Numbered from the stretch's first letter, positions 34,318 to 43,454 are shown. The stretch: DNA of 64,000 nucleotides from M3007 sp033764075 (GCA_033764075.1 JANRJH010000039.1:1-64000), one strand, 5' to 3'. Translations and numbers: made by a program. Notes: generated by a model from the sequence alone, not told the origin.

Positions 34318-36191
34318 GACCAGACGATGTATCGCTGTCCGAGGTGCACAGTACGGTAGAGACCCACGGGAACGGCAGTTTCTGGAAACGCTTGTTTGCC
34401 TTTATGGGGCCTGCCTACCTGGTAAGTGTGGGGTACATGGACCCCGGGAACTGGGCCACCGACCTGGCCGGCGGCAGCCGGTTCGGGTATGCATTGCTGT
34501 GGGTGTTGCTCATGTCGAACCTGATCGCTTTGCTGCTCCAGAGCATGAGCGCCCGCCTGGGGGTGGTGGCGCAGCGCGATCTGGCGCAGGCCTCGCGCGA
34601 CCTGTACCCCGGCCCTGTAAACCTTTTCCTGTATCTGTTGGCAGAGATCGCCATTGCCGCCACCGACCTGGCGGAAGTGCTGGGCATGGCCATCGGACTT
34701 CAGTTGTTGTTCGGGCTGCCGCTGGTGTGGGGCGTTTCGTTGAGTGTGCTCGACGCCTTTTTGCTGTTGTTTTTGATGAACCTCGGCATCCGGAAGCTGG
34801 AAGCGTTTATTCTGGGGCTCATTTCCATCATCGGAGGCGCTTTCCTGGTGCAAATGATCTTGGCCCGACCCGATCTCGGGCAGGTGGCCCAGGGCTTCAC
34901 CACGCCCCAGATCCCCGGAACAGAGGCCCTGTTCATCGCCATCGGCATCATCGGCGCCACCGTTATGCCCCACAACCTTTACCTGCACTCCGCGTTGGTG
35001 CAGACGCGCAAGGTGGCGCGCACCGACGAAGGCATCCGCCGCGCCATCCGGTTCAACATCATCGACTCCGCCATCGCGCTCAACCTGGCGTTGTTCGTTA
35101 ACGCCGCCATCCTGATTCTTGCTGCGGCGGTTTTTTACAAAAACGGTTACCAGGGCGTTTCCGAAATACAAGACGCCCACCAGTTGCTGGAGCCATTGCT
35201 CGGCAAAAGCTATGCACCGGTGCTCTTCGCCGTTGCGCTCATTGCCGCCGGGCAAAGCAGCACCGTGACCGGCACGCTGGCCGGGCAAATCGTCATGGAA
35301 GGCTATCTGCACCTGCGCATAGCGCCCTGGCTTCGGCGGCTCATCACCCGGCTCATTGCCGTGGCGCCGGCCATCCTGGTCATCACGCTGGTAGGTGAGC
35401 AGGCCACCGGCGACATGCTGGTGCTCAGCCAGGTGATCCTGAGTATGCAGCTCGGGTTTGCCATCGTTCCGTTGTTGCACTACGTGAGCGACAAGCGACG
35501 CATGGGTCAGTACGCCATCGGCTTCTGGGCGCGGCTGGGGGGATGGCTCAGTACCATCATCATCGTCGTACTCAACATCAACCTGGTCGCCGAAAAAGTA
35601 AGCCAATGGCTTCAGGCAGGCGGGAATACTGCCTTGATGACGAAAATATTCGTCCTGCCGTTGTTGATCTATGCTATGGTCACCCTTGCTTACATCGTGC
35701 TTAAGCCTCTGCTGCAACGGTCGCCTCAACGGCGCGTTGGGCTGCCACACGCCGACCTGGGCGCCTTTGCACAACTCCAGACACCCGAATACCGTCGCAT
35801 TGCTGTGGCCCTCGATTTCACCGGTTCGGATACCAAAGCGCTGGAGCATGCCCTGCATGTCGGGGGTAAACACGCAGCCTACATCCTCCTGCACTCTGTG
35901 GAATCTGCCGGAGCCTGGGTGATGGGGGCCGACATCCAGGACTTCGAATCCGTTTCCGACGAAAAAGTGCTCAACCAGTACGCCGAGCGCTTGCGATACC
36001 TGGGCTACGAAGCCGAAGTGCGCATCGGGTTCGGGCCGGCCAAAAAAGTACTGCCCAGGCTGGTCAAAGAATCCGAGGCGCAACTGTTGGTCATGGGCTC
36101 CCACGGACATCGGCTGCTGAAAGACCTGCTGTTGGGTTCCACCATCGACGCGGTGCGGCACAAAGTATCGGTTCCGGTACTGGTGGCCTGA
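34314..36191 (+). CDS. mntH: Nramp divalent metal transporter fused to a UspA domain
   Basis: 625 residues. Residues about 25-465 are an Nramp transporter with the metal-site motifs DPGN (43-46) and MPHNLYLHS (about 217-225) and about eleven membrane segments. Residues about 490-625 are a universal stress protein domain, with the ATP-binding pattern GSHGH...LGST near 594-609. The Nramp part would carry Mn2+ or Fe2+ with protons into the cell, and the cytosolic UspA part may gate or sense it. The ATG overlaps the mntR stop. A standalone Nramp is about 420-450 residues, so the tail is a true fusion with no frameshift visible. Confidence 0.93.
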   Translation: MRPDDVSLSEVHSTVETHGNGSFWKRLFAFMGPAYLVSVGYMDPGNWATDLAGGSRFGYALLWVLLMSNLIALLLQSMSARLGVVAQRDLAQASRDLYPGPVNLFLYLLAEIAIAATDLAEVLGMAIGLQLLFGLPLVWGVSLSVLDAFLLLFLMNLGIRKLEAFILGLISIIGGAFLVQMILARPDLGQVAQGFTTPQIPGTEALFIAIGIIGATVMPHNLYLHSALVQTRKVARTDEGIRRAIRFNIIDSAIALNLALFVNAAILILAAAVFYKNGYQGVSEIQDAHQLLEPLLGKSYAPVLFAVALIAAGQSSTVTGTLAGQIVMEGYLHLRIAPWLRRLITRLIAVAPAILVITLVGEQATGDMLVLSQVILSMQLGFAIVPLLHYVSDKRRMGQYAIGFWARLGGWLSTIIIVVLNINLVAEKVSQWLQAGGNTALMTKIFVLPLLIYAMVTLAYIVLKPLLQRSPQRRVGLPHADLGAFAQLQTPEYRRIAVALDFTGSDTKALEHALHVGGKHAAYILLHSVESAGAWVMGADIQDFESVSDEKVLNQYAERLRYLGYEAEVRIGFGPAKKVLPRLVKESEAQLLVMGSHGHRLLKDLLLGSTIDAVRHKVSVPVLVA

Positions 36192-36223
36192 TGCGTTTGC
36201 CGGCGGTGCACTAACTTTGCGAC

Positions 36224-36799
36224 ATGCAAACAGAATCCATCATCGACCTCATCCGCCGCCGCCGCTCGGTGTACCCCAAGTCGTACATAACCGACGCGCC
36301 CGTGGCACGCGAACACATCGAAGCCATGCTCGAAAGCGCCCGCTGGGCACCTACCCATCGCCGTACGGAGCCCTGGCGCTTTCAGGTGTTTCACAGCCTG
36401 GAAAGCCGACGGCAACTGGGCGCTTACCTCGCCGATTTTTTTGAAAAAAACACCGCTCCCGAGGCTTTTTCGGAAGAGAAAAAACAAAAAGCCGGAGAAA
36501 ATCCGCTGCGCGCCGGCGCGGTGATAGCCATCGTTATGCAGCGCGACCCCGAAGCGCGCGTACCGGAATTCGAGGAAATCGCGGCTGTCGCCATGGCCGT
36601 TCAAAACATGTGGCTGCACTGCAGCGCCCTCGGTTTGGGCTGCTACTGGAGCACGCCGCGGGCCATCCTGGAAGCCGATGGTTTTCTGGGACTCGGACCC
36701 GGTCAGCGCTGCCTGGGGCTGTTCTACATCGGGCAGCACAATATGCCGGAGGTGGCGGGTGTGCGGGAGGACTTGGCGGATAAGATCACCTGGAAATAA
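36224..36799 (+). CDS. Nitroreductase family protein
   Basis: 191 residues of the FMN-dependent nitroreductase fold, YdjA-like. The N-terminal IIDLIRRRRSVYPKSY, then ESARWAPTHRRTEPWRF and VAMAVQNMWLHCSALGLGCYW are family landmarks. A TAACTTTG box ends five bases before the ATG, so the transcript may have almost no leader. Physiological substrate unknown. It is followed by a CTCTGTG-type repeat. Confidence 0.85.
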   Translation: MQTESIIDLIRRRRSVYPKSYITDAPVAREHIEAMLESARWAPTHRRTEPWRFQVFHSLESRRQLGAYLADFFEKNTAPEAFSEEKKQKAGENPLRAGAVIAIVMQRDPEARVPEFEEIAAVAMAVQNMWLHCSALGLGCYWSTPRAILEADGFLGLGPGQRCLGLFYIGQHNMPEVAGVREDLADKITWK

Positions 36800-36810
36800 G
36801 GAGAGCGCCG

Positions 36811-36862
36811 CTCTGTGTGCCTCTGTGCTCCCTCTGTGTCCTCCGTGGTTCCTTTAAAACAA
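36811..36862. repeat. CTCTGTG-type intergenic repeat
   Basis: Four degenerate copies of a unit around CCTCTGTG(N3) in tandem, ending in GGTTCCTTTAAAACAAACC. The same unit and the same trailing GGTT...TTAAAA...AAACC element recur at 50952-51100, where inverted copies are also present. Confidence 0.8.
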
Positions 36863-36953
36863 ACCAAGAAGACGACAATCACACAACAAACAAACCCCCG
36901 TCATTCGCCAAAAATCTTTCCATCCGGACTTTTACCCCAAAACCGGAAACAGG

Positions 36954-38444
36954 ATGAAAAAGAAAGTACTGGTCGTTGGCGCCGGCATGGCGGGTCTCAG
37001 TGTGGGCACCTACCTTCAAATGAACGGCTTTGAGGTACATCTTTTCGAGTTGAACGCCACCCCGGGCGGGGTTTGCACCTCGTGGAAGCGTGGGGAGTAC
37101 ACCGTCGACTGGTGCATTCACTGGCTGGTCGGTTCCGGCAGCACCAACAGTTTTTTCGACCGCTGGAACGAGCTGATCGACATGCGTGCGTTGGAGATTA
37201 TCGACCACGAAACGTACGCCGTCACGGAGGACGAACACGGCAACAGACTGCATGTGTACACCGACCTCGACCGGCTCGAAGCGCATTGGCTGGAATTTGC
37301 CCCCGAAGACGCCGAACCAATTCGCGCATTCGTGCACGCCTGCAAGCGGTTTACCCAGATGGATATGCCTTCCGAGCACACGTTCGAAACCGGCAACCTG
37401 TGGTTCAAAATGCGGGCCATGTGGAAAATGCTGCCCTTCATGGGGGCGTTCGGACAGTACAGCCGTCTCACTTGCGCCGAATACGCCGAAGGGTTCCGCC
37501 ACCCGCTGTTGCGGAAGACCGTTGCCAACCTGTTCGAGCCGGAAATCCCTGTGCTGTTCGTCATGATGACCCTCGCCTGGATGCACAACAAGGAGGCGGG
37601 TTACCCCATCGGCGGTTCTTTGCTGTTTGCCCGGCGCATTGCCGACCGACTCGCCGAACTGGGCGGCCAGATTCATTACCGGAGCCGGGTGGAGAAAATA
37701 CTGGTCGAAAACAACCGCGCAGTGGGCATCCGCCTCTCCGACGGCACGGAATACCGGGGCGACTATGTGGTGTCCGCCGCCGATGGTCACGCCACCATAT
37801 TTGACCTGCTGGAACGCCGCTACACCAATGCCCAGCTCGAAAAGCTGTTTGCCTCCGGCAAGACCTTTCCTTCGCTCATCTTTCTGTCGGCAGGCGTAGC
37901 ACGCACGTTCAACGCAACACCACACACCTATTTATTCCCGCTCAAAACGCCCCTGCGCATCGACCCGGAAACCGAACTGCGCGATTTGTTGCTGCGCGTG
38001 CACAACTTCGACCCCACGCTTGCGCCTCCGGGAAAGACCTTGCTCTCGGCCATGATCGAAACCCGGAACTGGGCGTATTGGGTTGACTTGCAAAAAAACG
38101 ACCCGGAAAAATACGCCGCAGAGAAAAAACGGCTGTTGGAAAGCTTTATCGATGCGCTGGAGGAAAAACTCGGGGACGTGCGCGATCTGGTGGAAATGAC
38201 CGATGTGGTCACCCCCGCTACCATTATCGGCTTCACCAACAACTGGAAAGGCAGTTTCGAGGGCTGGCTGGCCACGCCGGAAACGGGGTTCGGGCAACTG
38301 CAAAATACGCTGGACGGGCTGGAAAACTGCTACCTGTGCGGGCACTGGGTGGCGCCGGGCGGCGGCGTACCCACGGCCATGCTGTCGGGACGCACGGCCG
38401 CAGAGAAAATTTGTTTGAAAGAAGGATTCGTCCTACGAGTATAG
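36954..38444 (+). CDS. CrtI-like FAD-dependent oxidoreductase (phytoene desaturase/isomerase superfamily)
   Basis: 496 residues. The dinucleotide-binding motif VLVVGAGMAGLSVGTYL (5-21) and the FELNATPGGVCTSW segment define the CrtI/carotenoid desaturase-isomerase superfamily, and the late CGHWVAPGGGVPTAMLSGR is the C-terminal FAD signature. No carotenoid genes are nearby, so the substrate is unknown; many such proteins act on lipids or retinoid-like compounds. The final codons form the left arm of a 13-bp palindrome at 38426-38457. Confidence 0.8.
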   Translation: MKKKVLVVGAGMAGLSVGTYLQMNGFEVHLFELNATPGGVCTSWKRGEYTVDWCIHWLVGSGSTNSFFDRWNELIDMRALEIIDHETYAVTEDEHGNRLHVYTDLDRLEAHWLEFAPEDAEPIRAFVHACKRFTQMDMPSEHTFETGNLWFKMRAMWKMLPFMGAFGQYSRLTCAEYAEGFRHPLLRKTVANLFEPEIPVLFVMMTLAWMHNKEAGYPIGGSLLFARRIADRLAELGGQIHYRSRVEKILVENNRAVGIRLSDGTEYRGDYVVSAADGHATIFDLLERRYTNAQLEKLFASGKTFPSLIFLSAGVARTFNATPHTYLFPLKTPLRIDPETELRDLLLRVHNFDPTLAPPGKTLLSAMIETRNWAYWVDLQKNDPEKYAAEKKRLLESFIDALEEKLGDVRDLVEMTDVVTPATIIGFTNNWKGSFEGWLATPETGFGQLQNTLDGLENCYLCGHWVAPGGGVPTAMLSGRTAAEKICLKEGFVLRV

Positions 38445-38457
38445 TCGTAGGACGAAT
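38426..38457. repeat. Palindromic hairpin element
   Basis: A perfect 13-bp stem, ATTCGTCCTACGA / TCGTAGGACGAAT, with a 6-base loop that holds the stop codon of the preceding gene. There is no T-tract after it. The core CGTCC-ACGA-loop-TCGT-GGACG also appears at 56297-56331, so this is likely a dispersed element that may also end transcription. Confidence 0.75.
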
Positions 38458-38469
38458 GATTTCGCCTGG

Positions 38470-38477
38470 TATCTTTG
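38470..38477 (+). promoter_or_regulatory. Possible -7 box upstream of the 464-residue conserved protein
   Basis: TATCTTTG fits TAnnTTTG and would start transcription near 38484, 84 bp before the ATG at 38568. No TTTG is seen at -33. Confidence 0.35.
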
Positions 38478-38567
38478 TCCCAACAATTGGAAGCAACGAT
38501 ATCTTCAACAAAAAAAGACGCAGGGCCAAACCTGCTGATCCCTTCCCGACCCATTGAAAACACATCC

Positions 38568-39962
38568 ATGACCCGACGCATCCTCGAACCCGAACAAAAG
38601 GCGCTGGAGATCAACCTCGACGACGGCATCTACGGCGCATTCGCCGAGATCGGAGCCGGCCAGGAGGTGGCGCGCCACTTCTTCCAGGTCGGTGCGGCCG
38701 CCGGCACCATCGCCAAGAGCATGAGTGCCTACGACAAGCAGGTGTCCGACGAGATTTACGGCGCCGAAGAGCGCGGCAAAGGGCGCTACGTGTGCGAATC
38801 GCGCCTGTACCGCATGCTCGACCACGAATACGACCTGATGGAACAGCGCTTGCGCACGGTACGCCCCGGCGAGACGTTTTTTGCCTTCGCCGACACCGTG
38901 GCCGCCGTCAATTTCACACGCACCATCAAAGGCGACGGCTGGCTGGGGCTCCGCTTTCAGCGCCGGCCCGAAAGCAAGCCGAACGACCTGATCATTCACG
39001 TGCACATGCTCGACAACGACAACCGCCTGCAACAACAGGCCGTCGGTATTCTCGGCGTCAACATGGTGTACGGCTGCTACCGCTACGCCGCCGACCCGGA
39101 GACCCTGATCGTGTCGCTGCTCGACAACCTGCGCGGGCGCGTCATGCTCGACATGGTGCGCCTCGAAGGCCCCGATTTCGAACACGTGGACAACCGCCTG
39201 CTCTGCCTCTGGGCCGTGAAGCACGGGCTGAGCGACGTGACCATCTTCTCCCCCGACCGCCGCAGCGTGCACGCCGGCGAATTTTTGTACAAAAAATCCA
39301 TCCTCATCGCCCGCGGCAGCTACCGCCCGCCCACCCTGGTGCAGGAAGACATGATCGTGCACGGCTTTCAACAGTTCCGTCATGAGCCGGACGTGGACCC
39401 CGACAACGCCTGGTTCCTCGCCGAGATCACCCTCGACAACCTGCAGGCCGACGGGGCGCTCAGCGAGCGCGACTTTCTCGACCGCGCCGACCTGCTGTGC
39501 GCCCTGGGCATCACGGTGATCGTCTCCGGCTGCTTGCAACACAAAAAACTGATCGCCTATTTCGGCAACTACAAGGTGCAGCGCATCGGGCTGGCCATGG
39601 GCGCGCGCAAATTGCGCAACATCCTCCGCGAAACGGTGGAGCAAAACCCGGACAACCTCCTGGGCGCCTTGGGCGAAATTTTCATGCGCAATGTCCGCTT
39701 CTACATCTACCCGGCCAAATTGTCGGGCCAAACGGAACTCATGACCGCCCAAAACCTCGATATCCCCCAGGAAATACACTTTATCTATCGCTACCTGCTG
39801 GAAAAAGGGCATATCGTGGACATTCGGCACTTCAACCCCGACCTATTGCACATCTACCATAAACATGTGCTGCAAAACATCCGCGAGGGCGGGCACGAAT
39901 GGGAGCGGCAGGTACCCAAAAAAGTGGGGCGCCTGATCCGGGACAAGTCTTTTTTTGTTTGA
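38568..39962 (+). CDS. Conserved protein of unknown function
   Basis: 464 residues from ATG 38568 (MTRRILEPEQKALEINLDDG). An in-frame leader from 38475 looks non-conserved. The sequence has the look of a strongly conserved cytosolic enzyme family: IYGAFAEIGAGQEVARHFFQ, GTIAKSMSAYDKQVSDEIYG, FFAFADTVAAVNF, then GWLGLRFQRRPE. No signal peptide or membrane segment. I do not recognise a catalytic motif and will not assign a function. It has no evident operon partner; the OmpA-type gene converges with it. Confidence 0.8.
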   Translation: MTRRILEPEQKALEINLDDGIYGAFAEIGAGQEVARHFFQVGAAAGTIAKSMSAYDKQVSDEIYGAEERGKGRYVCESRLYRMLDHEYDLMEQRLRTVRPGETFFAFADTVAAVNFTRTIKGDGWLGLRFQRRPESKPNDLIIHVHMLDNDNRLQQQAVGILGVNMVYGCYRYAADPETLIVSLLDNLRGRVMLDMVRLEGPDFEHVDNRLLCLWAVKHGLSDVTIFSPDRRSVHAGEFLYKKSILIARGSYRPPTLVQEDMIVHGFQQFRHEPDVDPDNAWFLAEITLDNLQADGALSERDFLDRADLLCALGITVIVSGCLQHKKLIAYFGNYKVQRIGLAMGARKLRNILRETVEQNPDNLLGALGEIFMRNVRFYIYPAKLSGQTELMTAQNLDIPQEIHFIYRYLLEKGHIVDIRHFNPDLLHIYHKHVLQNIREGGHEWERQVPKKVGRLIRDKSFFV

Positions 39963-39996
39963 ATTGTCCCCACCCGCGCCGAATTGCCCCCGACCA

Positions 39997-41937
39997 CTAC
40001 CAGATAACAAATTCCGTGCGCCGGTTCCGGCTCCGTCCGGCTTCGGTATCGTTGCTGTCTACCGGCCGGGACTCGCCGAAGCCTTTAAAGCGCAGACGGT
40101 CGGCATTGATTCCTTTTTGCATCAGATAATCGTACACGGCTTTGGCCCGGTCTTCGGACAAGGTAAGGTTCAACGCGTCGTCGCCCTGGCTGTCGGTGTG
40201 TCCATTGATCTGTATGCGCATGCCGGGTTGTTCCTGCAGCAGGCGCATGAGGCGATCCAGTTCGGTTTGGGATTCCGGTTTCAGCACAGCGGAGCCGGTG
40301 TCGAAGAACACGTTGCGCAACACCACGGGTTTTCCTGCGGATTCGGGTTTGTCTTCTGCCGGCACCGGCAGCAGTTCGGCGGTAACCTGAAATGGTTCAT
40401 CCAAACCCGCATCGCCTGTCAGGTTGAAGTTCTCCGAGTAAAAAACGTACCCGGGCCGGCTCACGTTCAGCATGTACCGGCGACCGGCCGGCAGGCACAC
40501 CAGTGCCGAGCCATTTTTCCGGGTGGAGGCCGCCACCAGGGTTTGGGCAGTGCCCAGGTCTACGACCTCGGCGCGGGCCGACAGCAGCTGACCGGTGAGG
40601 GCGTCTTTCACCACAACCCTGGCGTAGGTGGCGGGCAGCGGTCGGGCGGCGACGGGCATTTCGAAGGCGTAGAGGTCGAGGCCACCCAGGCCGCCTTCCC
40701 GATTGGATGCGTAATAAGCGGTGCGTCCGTCGAGGCTCACGATCAGCGCCACCTCATTGCCCGTCGTATTGATGGGGTAGCCCAGGTTGGTGGGTTCCCC
40801 CCAGGAGCCGTCGGGCTTTTTCCGGGTAACGAACAGGTCTAAGCCACCCATGCCCGGCAGGCTGTCGGAGGCAAAGTACAGCGTCTGGCCGTCTGGATGC
40901 AGGTACGGGAGCAGTTCAAAACCGCCGGTGTTAATGACCGGCCCGAGGTTTTGGGGTTTGCTCCACTTGCCGTCGTCGCCCCGGGAGGTTATCCAAAGAT
41001 CCTTCCCGCCGAATCCGCCGGGACGATTGCTGGAGAAGGCGATCGAACGCCCGTCTGCGCTGATGCTGGGCTGCGATTCCCAATGTTCGGAATTAATGGC
41101 GCTGCTGAAGGGCTGGGGCTTGCTCCACCCCTCGCGTTTGAGTTGCGACCAGTACAGATCGCAACTGCCCTGGGAACCGTCGCCCCGACGGTTACAAGCG
41201 GTGAACACCAACCAGGTGCCGTCGGGACTCAGTGCCTGTGCGCCTTCATTGTCCGGGGTGTTGATCTCCTGGATGGGCTGGGCGGTTGTCCATTGCCCGT
41301 TGGTGAAGGCGCTCTGGAAAAAGTCCTCGTTGTCTCCAAACGACGACACCGGCAGGCGCCGGGTGAACACCAGCGACTCACCGTCGGCGGTAAGCGAAGG
41401 GAAATACTCATCATTGGCGGTGTTCACGCCCGGACCCAGGTTGCGGGGTTCAAAGGGAACAGGGTTGGCCATGGCCTGTTGTACAAACCGGGCATTCCGT
41501 ACCAGGTTTTGCGCCATATAATAAAACGGGTCGTTGGCCTTGCCCAGCGCAATGTAATCACCGGCGTGTTTGGCGGCCTCGTCAAATTTTGCCTGTTCCC
41601 ATTCGGCCTGGGCGGCCTTGAAAAAACCCTCCAGGGCATAAGCGGTATCGAGTACAACCGCTTTTTCAAAGGCCAACTCGGAGGCCGGCCAGTTTTTCAG
41701 TTCCGCTTCCACGTATCCCAGTTGCAGCCAGGCATCCACAAAAAACGGATCGGTGTTCACCGCCTTTTCAAAAAAGCCCTGGGCCAGGGCATAATCCTGG
41801 TTGGCGGCGTGTTGCTCGCCCTCCTTGTAAGGCTTGAGCGCTTTGGGGGTGGTGGTGTGGCGATAAGTAGGCTGACCCGCAAGCAGCGCAGGCAACAGCA
41901 GCCCCGCCAACAACAGGCGATGGGTGAAAGTCGGCAT
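39997..41937 (-). CDS. PorE-like OmpA family protein (TPR, WD40-like propeller, CRD, OmpA-C)
   Basis: About 646 residues from ATG 41937; further in-frame ATGs at 41946 and 41958 are possible. A signal peptide (MPTFTHRLLLAGLLLPALLAG) comes first. TPR-like helices at about 30-145 are followed by PD40/WD40-type repeats with WxxPxxLG and SxDG motifs (about 170-430). A carboxypeptidase-regulatory-like beta domain comes next (YARVVVKDALTG onward), then a C-terminal OmpA peptidoglycan-binding domain with INGHTDSQGDDALNLTLSEDRA. This is the domain order of PorE, the T9SS protein linking the secretion complex to peptidoglycan. Other OmpA-family proteins share it, so the PorE role is probable, not proven. 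Confidence 0.82.
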   Translation of the reverse strand: MPTFTHRLLLAGLLLPALLAGQPTYRHTTTPKALKPYKEGEQHAANQDYALAQGFFEKAVNTDPFFVDAWLQLGYVEAELKNWPASELAFEKAVVLDTAYALEGFFKAAQAEWEQAKFDEAAKHAGDYIALGKANDPFYYMAQNLVRNARFVQQAMANPVPFEPRNLGPGVNTANDEYFPSLTADGESLVFTRRLPVSSFGDNEDFFQSAFTNGQWTTAQPIQEINTPDNEGAQALSPDGTWLVFTACNRRGDGSQGSCDLYWSQLKREGWSKPQPFSSAINSEHWESQPSISADGRSIAFSSNRPGGFGGKDLWITSRGDDGKWSKPQNLGPVINTGGFELLPYLHPDGQTLYFASDSLPGMGGLDLFVTRKKPDGSWGEPTNLGYPINTTGNEVALIVSLDGRTAYYASNREGGLGGLDLYAFEMPVAARPLPATYARVVVKDALTGQLLSARAEVVDLGTAQTLVAASTRKNGSALVCLPAGRRYMLNVSRPGYVFYSENFNLTGDAGLDEPFQVTAELLPVPAEDKPESAGKPVVLRNVFFDTGSAVLKPESQTELDRLMRLLQEQPGMRIQINGHTDSQGDDALNLTLSEDRAKAVYDYLMQKGINADRLRFKGFGESRPVDSNDTEAGRSRNRRTEFVIW

Positions 41938-42251
41938 GTTCAACATACGAATAATCAACGAAATTGTCCGGCCCCGGATGATTCAGACAGTTCAACGTGT
42001 ACAAAAATAACGGTCGGCTCGTTAACAACGTACAAATGCTAGTTAAGGTACCCCATTTCAGGCATTTTTTGCGTTTTACAGCCGGGAAATACCTGAACAC
42101 TCTTCAATACTTTCAATCTATACTGAAAATATTTTTTAACATGGATTTTGTATAAATAGTACAATATATTGAATATCAATATTTTGATAGTTAAAAGCTT
42201 GTTTTAACACTAAAATTTGTCGGATTTAGTCATTTTTTTGTTGAAGAAAAA

Positions 42252-42283
42252 CTTGCACAGTATTAAACAAGGTTTTACCTTTG
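42252..42283 (+). promoter_or_regulatory. Predicted promoter of the ECF sigma gene
   Basis: CTTG (42252-42255), 20-bp spacer, TACCTTTG (42276-42283). This gives a start near 42290 and a 27-base leader. The surrounding gap (41938-42316, about 380 bp) is strongly AT-rich from 42100 on and holds no gene. A minus-strand TATTTTTG at 42009-42002 may serve the PorE-like gene. Confidence 0.65.
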
Positions 42284-42316
42284 AGGCATCGAATCAGTCA
42301 TTAAAAAGAACAGACC

Positions 42317-42835
42317 ATGAGTACCTTGGAATTCAATAGCAAAATGACCGGATTAACCTCCTTGTTGCATTCCTTTGCCTACAATCTGACAAAGAATGTG
42401 GAAGACGCCAAGGACTTGTATCAGGAGACCGCTTTCCGCGCACTGTCCAATCGCGATAAATTTCAACCGGGCACCAACTTCAAAGCGTGGGTGTTCACGA
42501 TCATGAAGAACATCTTCATCAACAACTACCGGAAGAAAGTAAAAGCGAATACGATTCTGGACACCACCGACAACCAGTATTACCTCAATTCCGGCAGCCA
42601 CGCCACCGGCAACGCTGCCGAAGGCACCATTATGCTGAAGGAATTGAATGTGATGGTGGACGATCTGGACGACAGCATCCGCATACCCTTCCTCATGCAC
42701 TTTGAGGGGTTCAAGTATCAGGAAATTGCAGATGAACTGCAGTTGCCCCTTGGAACGGTCAAAAGCCGCATCTTCTTTGCCCGCAAAGAACTTAAGGAGC
42801 GCATCATTCATCACTTCGGATTCAATCCGAACTAA
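42317..42835 (+). CDS. ECF-type RNA polymerase sigma factor
   Basis: 172 residues. Region 2 (about 15-85) includes VEDAKDLYQETAFRAL and FKAWVFTIMKNIFINNYRK. Region 4 (about 115-165) ends in the helix-turn-helix QEIADELQLPLGTVKSRIFFARKEL. No anti-sigma gene is adjacent. It is transcribed divergently from the PorE-like gene and followed by its own hairpin terminator. Its regulon is not visible, and control of envelope or secretion genes is an inference from position only. Confidence 0.93.
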   Translation: MSTLEFNSKMTGLTSLLHSFAYNLTKNVEDAKDLYQETAFRALSNRDKFQPGTNFKAWVFTIMKNIFINNYRKKVKANTILDTTDNQYYLNSGSHATGNAAEGTIMLKELNVMVDDLDDSIRIPFLMHFEGFKYQEIADELQLPLGTVKSRIFFARKELKERIIHHFGFNPN

Positions 42836-42959
42836 ATAAGAAATATTTTTTGCCGGAAAAGTGACCTGTGGCCGACATACCGTCATAAGGTTGTCTTTGC
42901 CAAAGAGGCAAGGGCAGAAGGCAAAAAAGGAAGATTGTTTTCATTTGGTTTTTTGGGGT

Positions 42960-42998
42960 GCCGCCGGCATGCGTAAGCATGTTCGGCGGCTTTTTTTT
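42960..42998 (+). terminator. Rho-independent terminator after the ECF sigma gene
   Basis: A GC-rich imperfect stem (GCCGCCG.../...CGGCGGC, 42960-42990) with a GTAA loop is followed by eight T (42991-42998). It lies 125 bp downstream of the sigma stop codon. Confidence 0.9.
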
Positions 42999-43001
42999 AG
43001 G

Positions 43002-43454
43002 TCACTCCTTGTTCTTTGAGTCCATCCAGATGGTGACCGGCCCGTCGTTGATCAGTTGCACCTGCATGTCGGCGCCAAACTGTCCGGTGAATACCGGGCG
43101 CCCGCTTTCCAACGCCAGCATTTGAACGAACAATTCGTACAAGGGCACCGCTGCCTCCGGCCGGGCGGCCCGAATAAAGGACGGCCTGTTGCCTTTTTTG
43201 GTGCTGGCGTGCAGGGTGAACTGGCTGACTACCAGCAGGCTGCCCCCGACTTCCTGGACGGAGCGGTTCATTTGCCCCTGCTCATCGGAAAATATGCGCA
43301 GGGCGGCAATCTTTTTTACCAGCCATTCGGCGTCGGTGGCGGTATCCTCGTGCTCAATGCCGAGCAGGATGAGGAATCCCCGGTCAATAGCTGCGTGCAC
43401 TGTTCCGCCGATGCGTACCGACGCTTCGCTGGCCCGCTGTAAAACTACCCGCAT
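43002..43454 (-). CDS. dtd: D-aminoacyl-tRNA deacylase
   Basis: 150 residues, the normal Dtd size. It removes D-amino acids wrongly attached to tRNA. The two active-site signatures are present: SQFTL (residues 77-81) and NDGPVT near the C-terminus. The N-terminus MRVVLQRASEASVRI is typical. The start lies 44 bp from the divergent carboxymuconolactone-decarboxylase-like gene. Confidence 0.96.
   Translation of the reverse strand: MRVVLQRASEASVRIGGTVHAAIDRGFLILLGIEHEDTATDAEWLVKKIAALRIFSDEQGQMNRSVQEVGGSLLVVSQFTLHASTKKGNRPSFIRAARPEAAVPLYELFVQMLALESGRPVFTGQFGADMQVQLINDGPVTIWMDSKNKE

Noticed and set aside
34071..36161. Minus-strand 696-codon open frame antisense to mntH
   Set aside because: Gln/His/Gly-rich translation without motifs; the plus frame encodes an intact Nramp-UspA protein.
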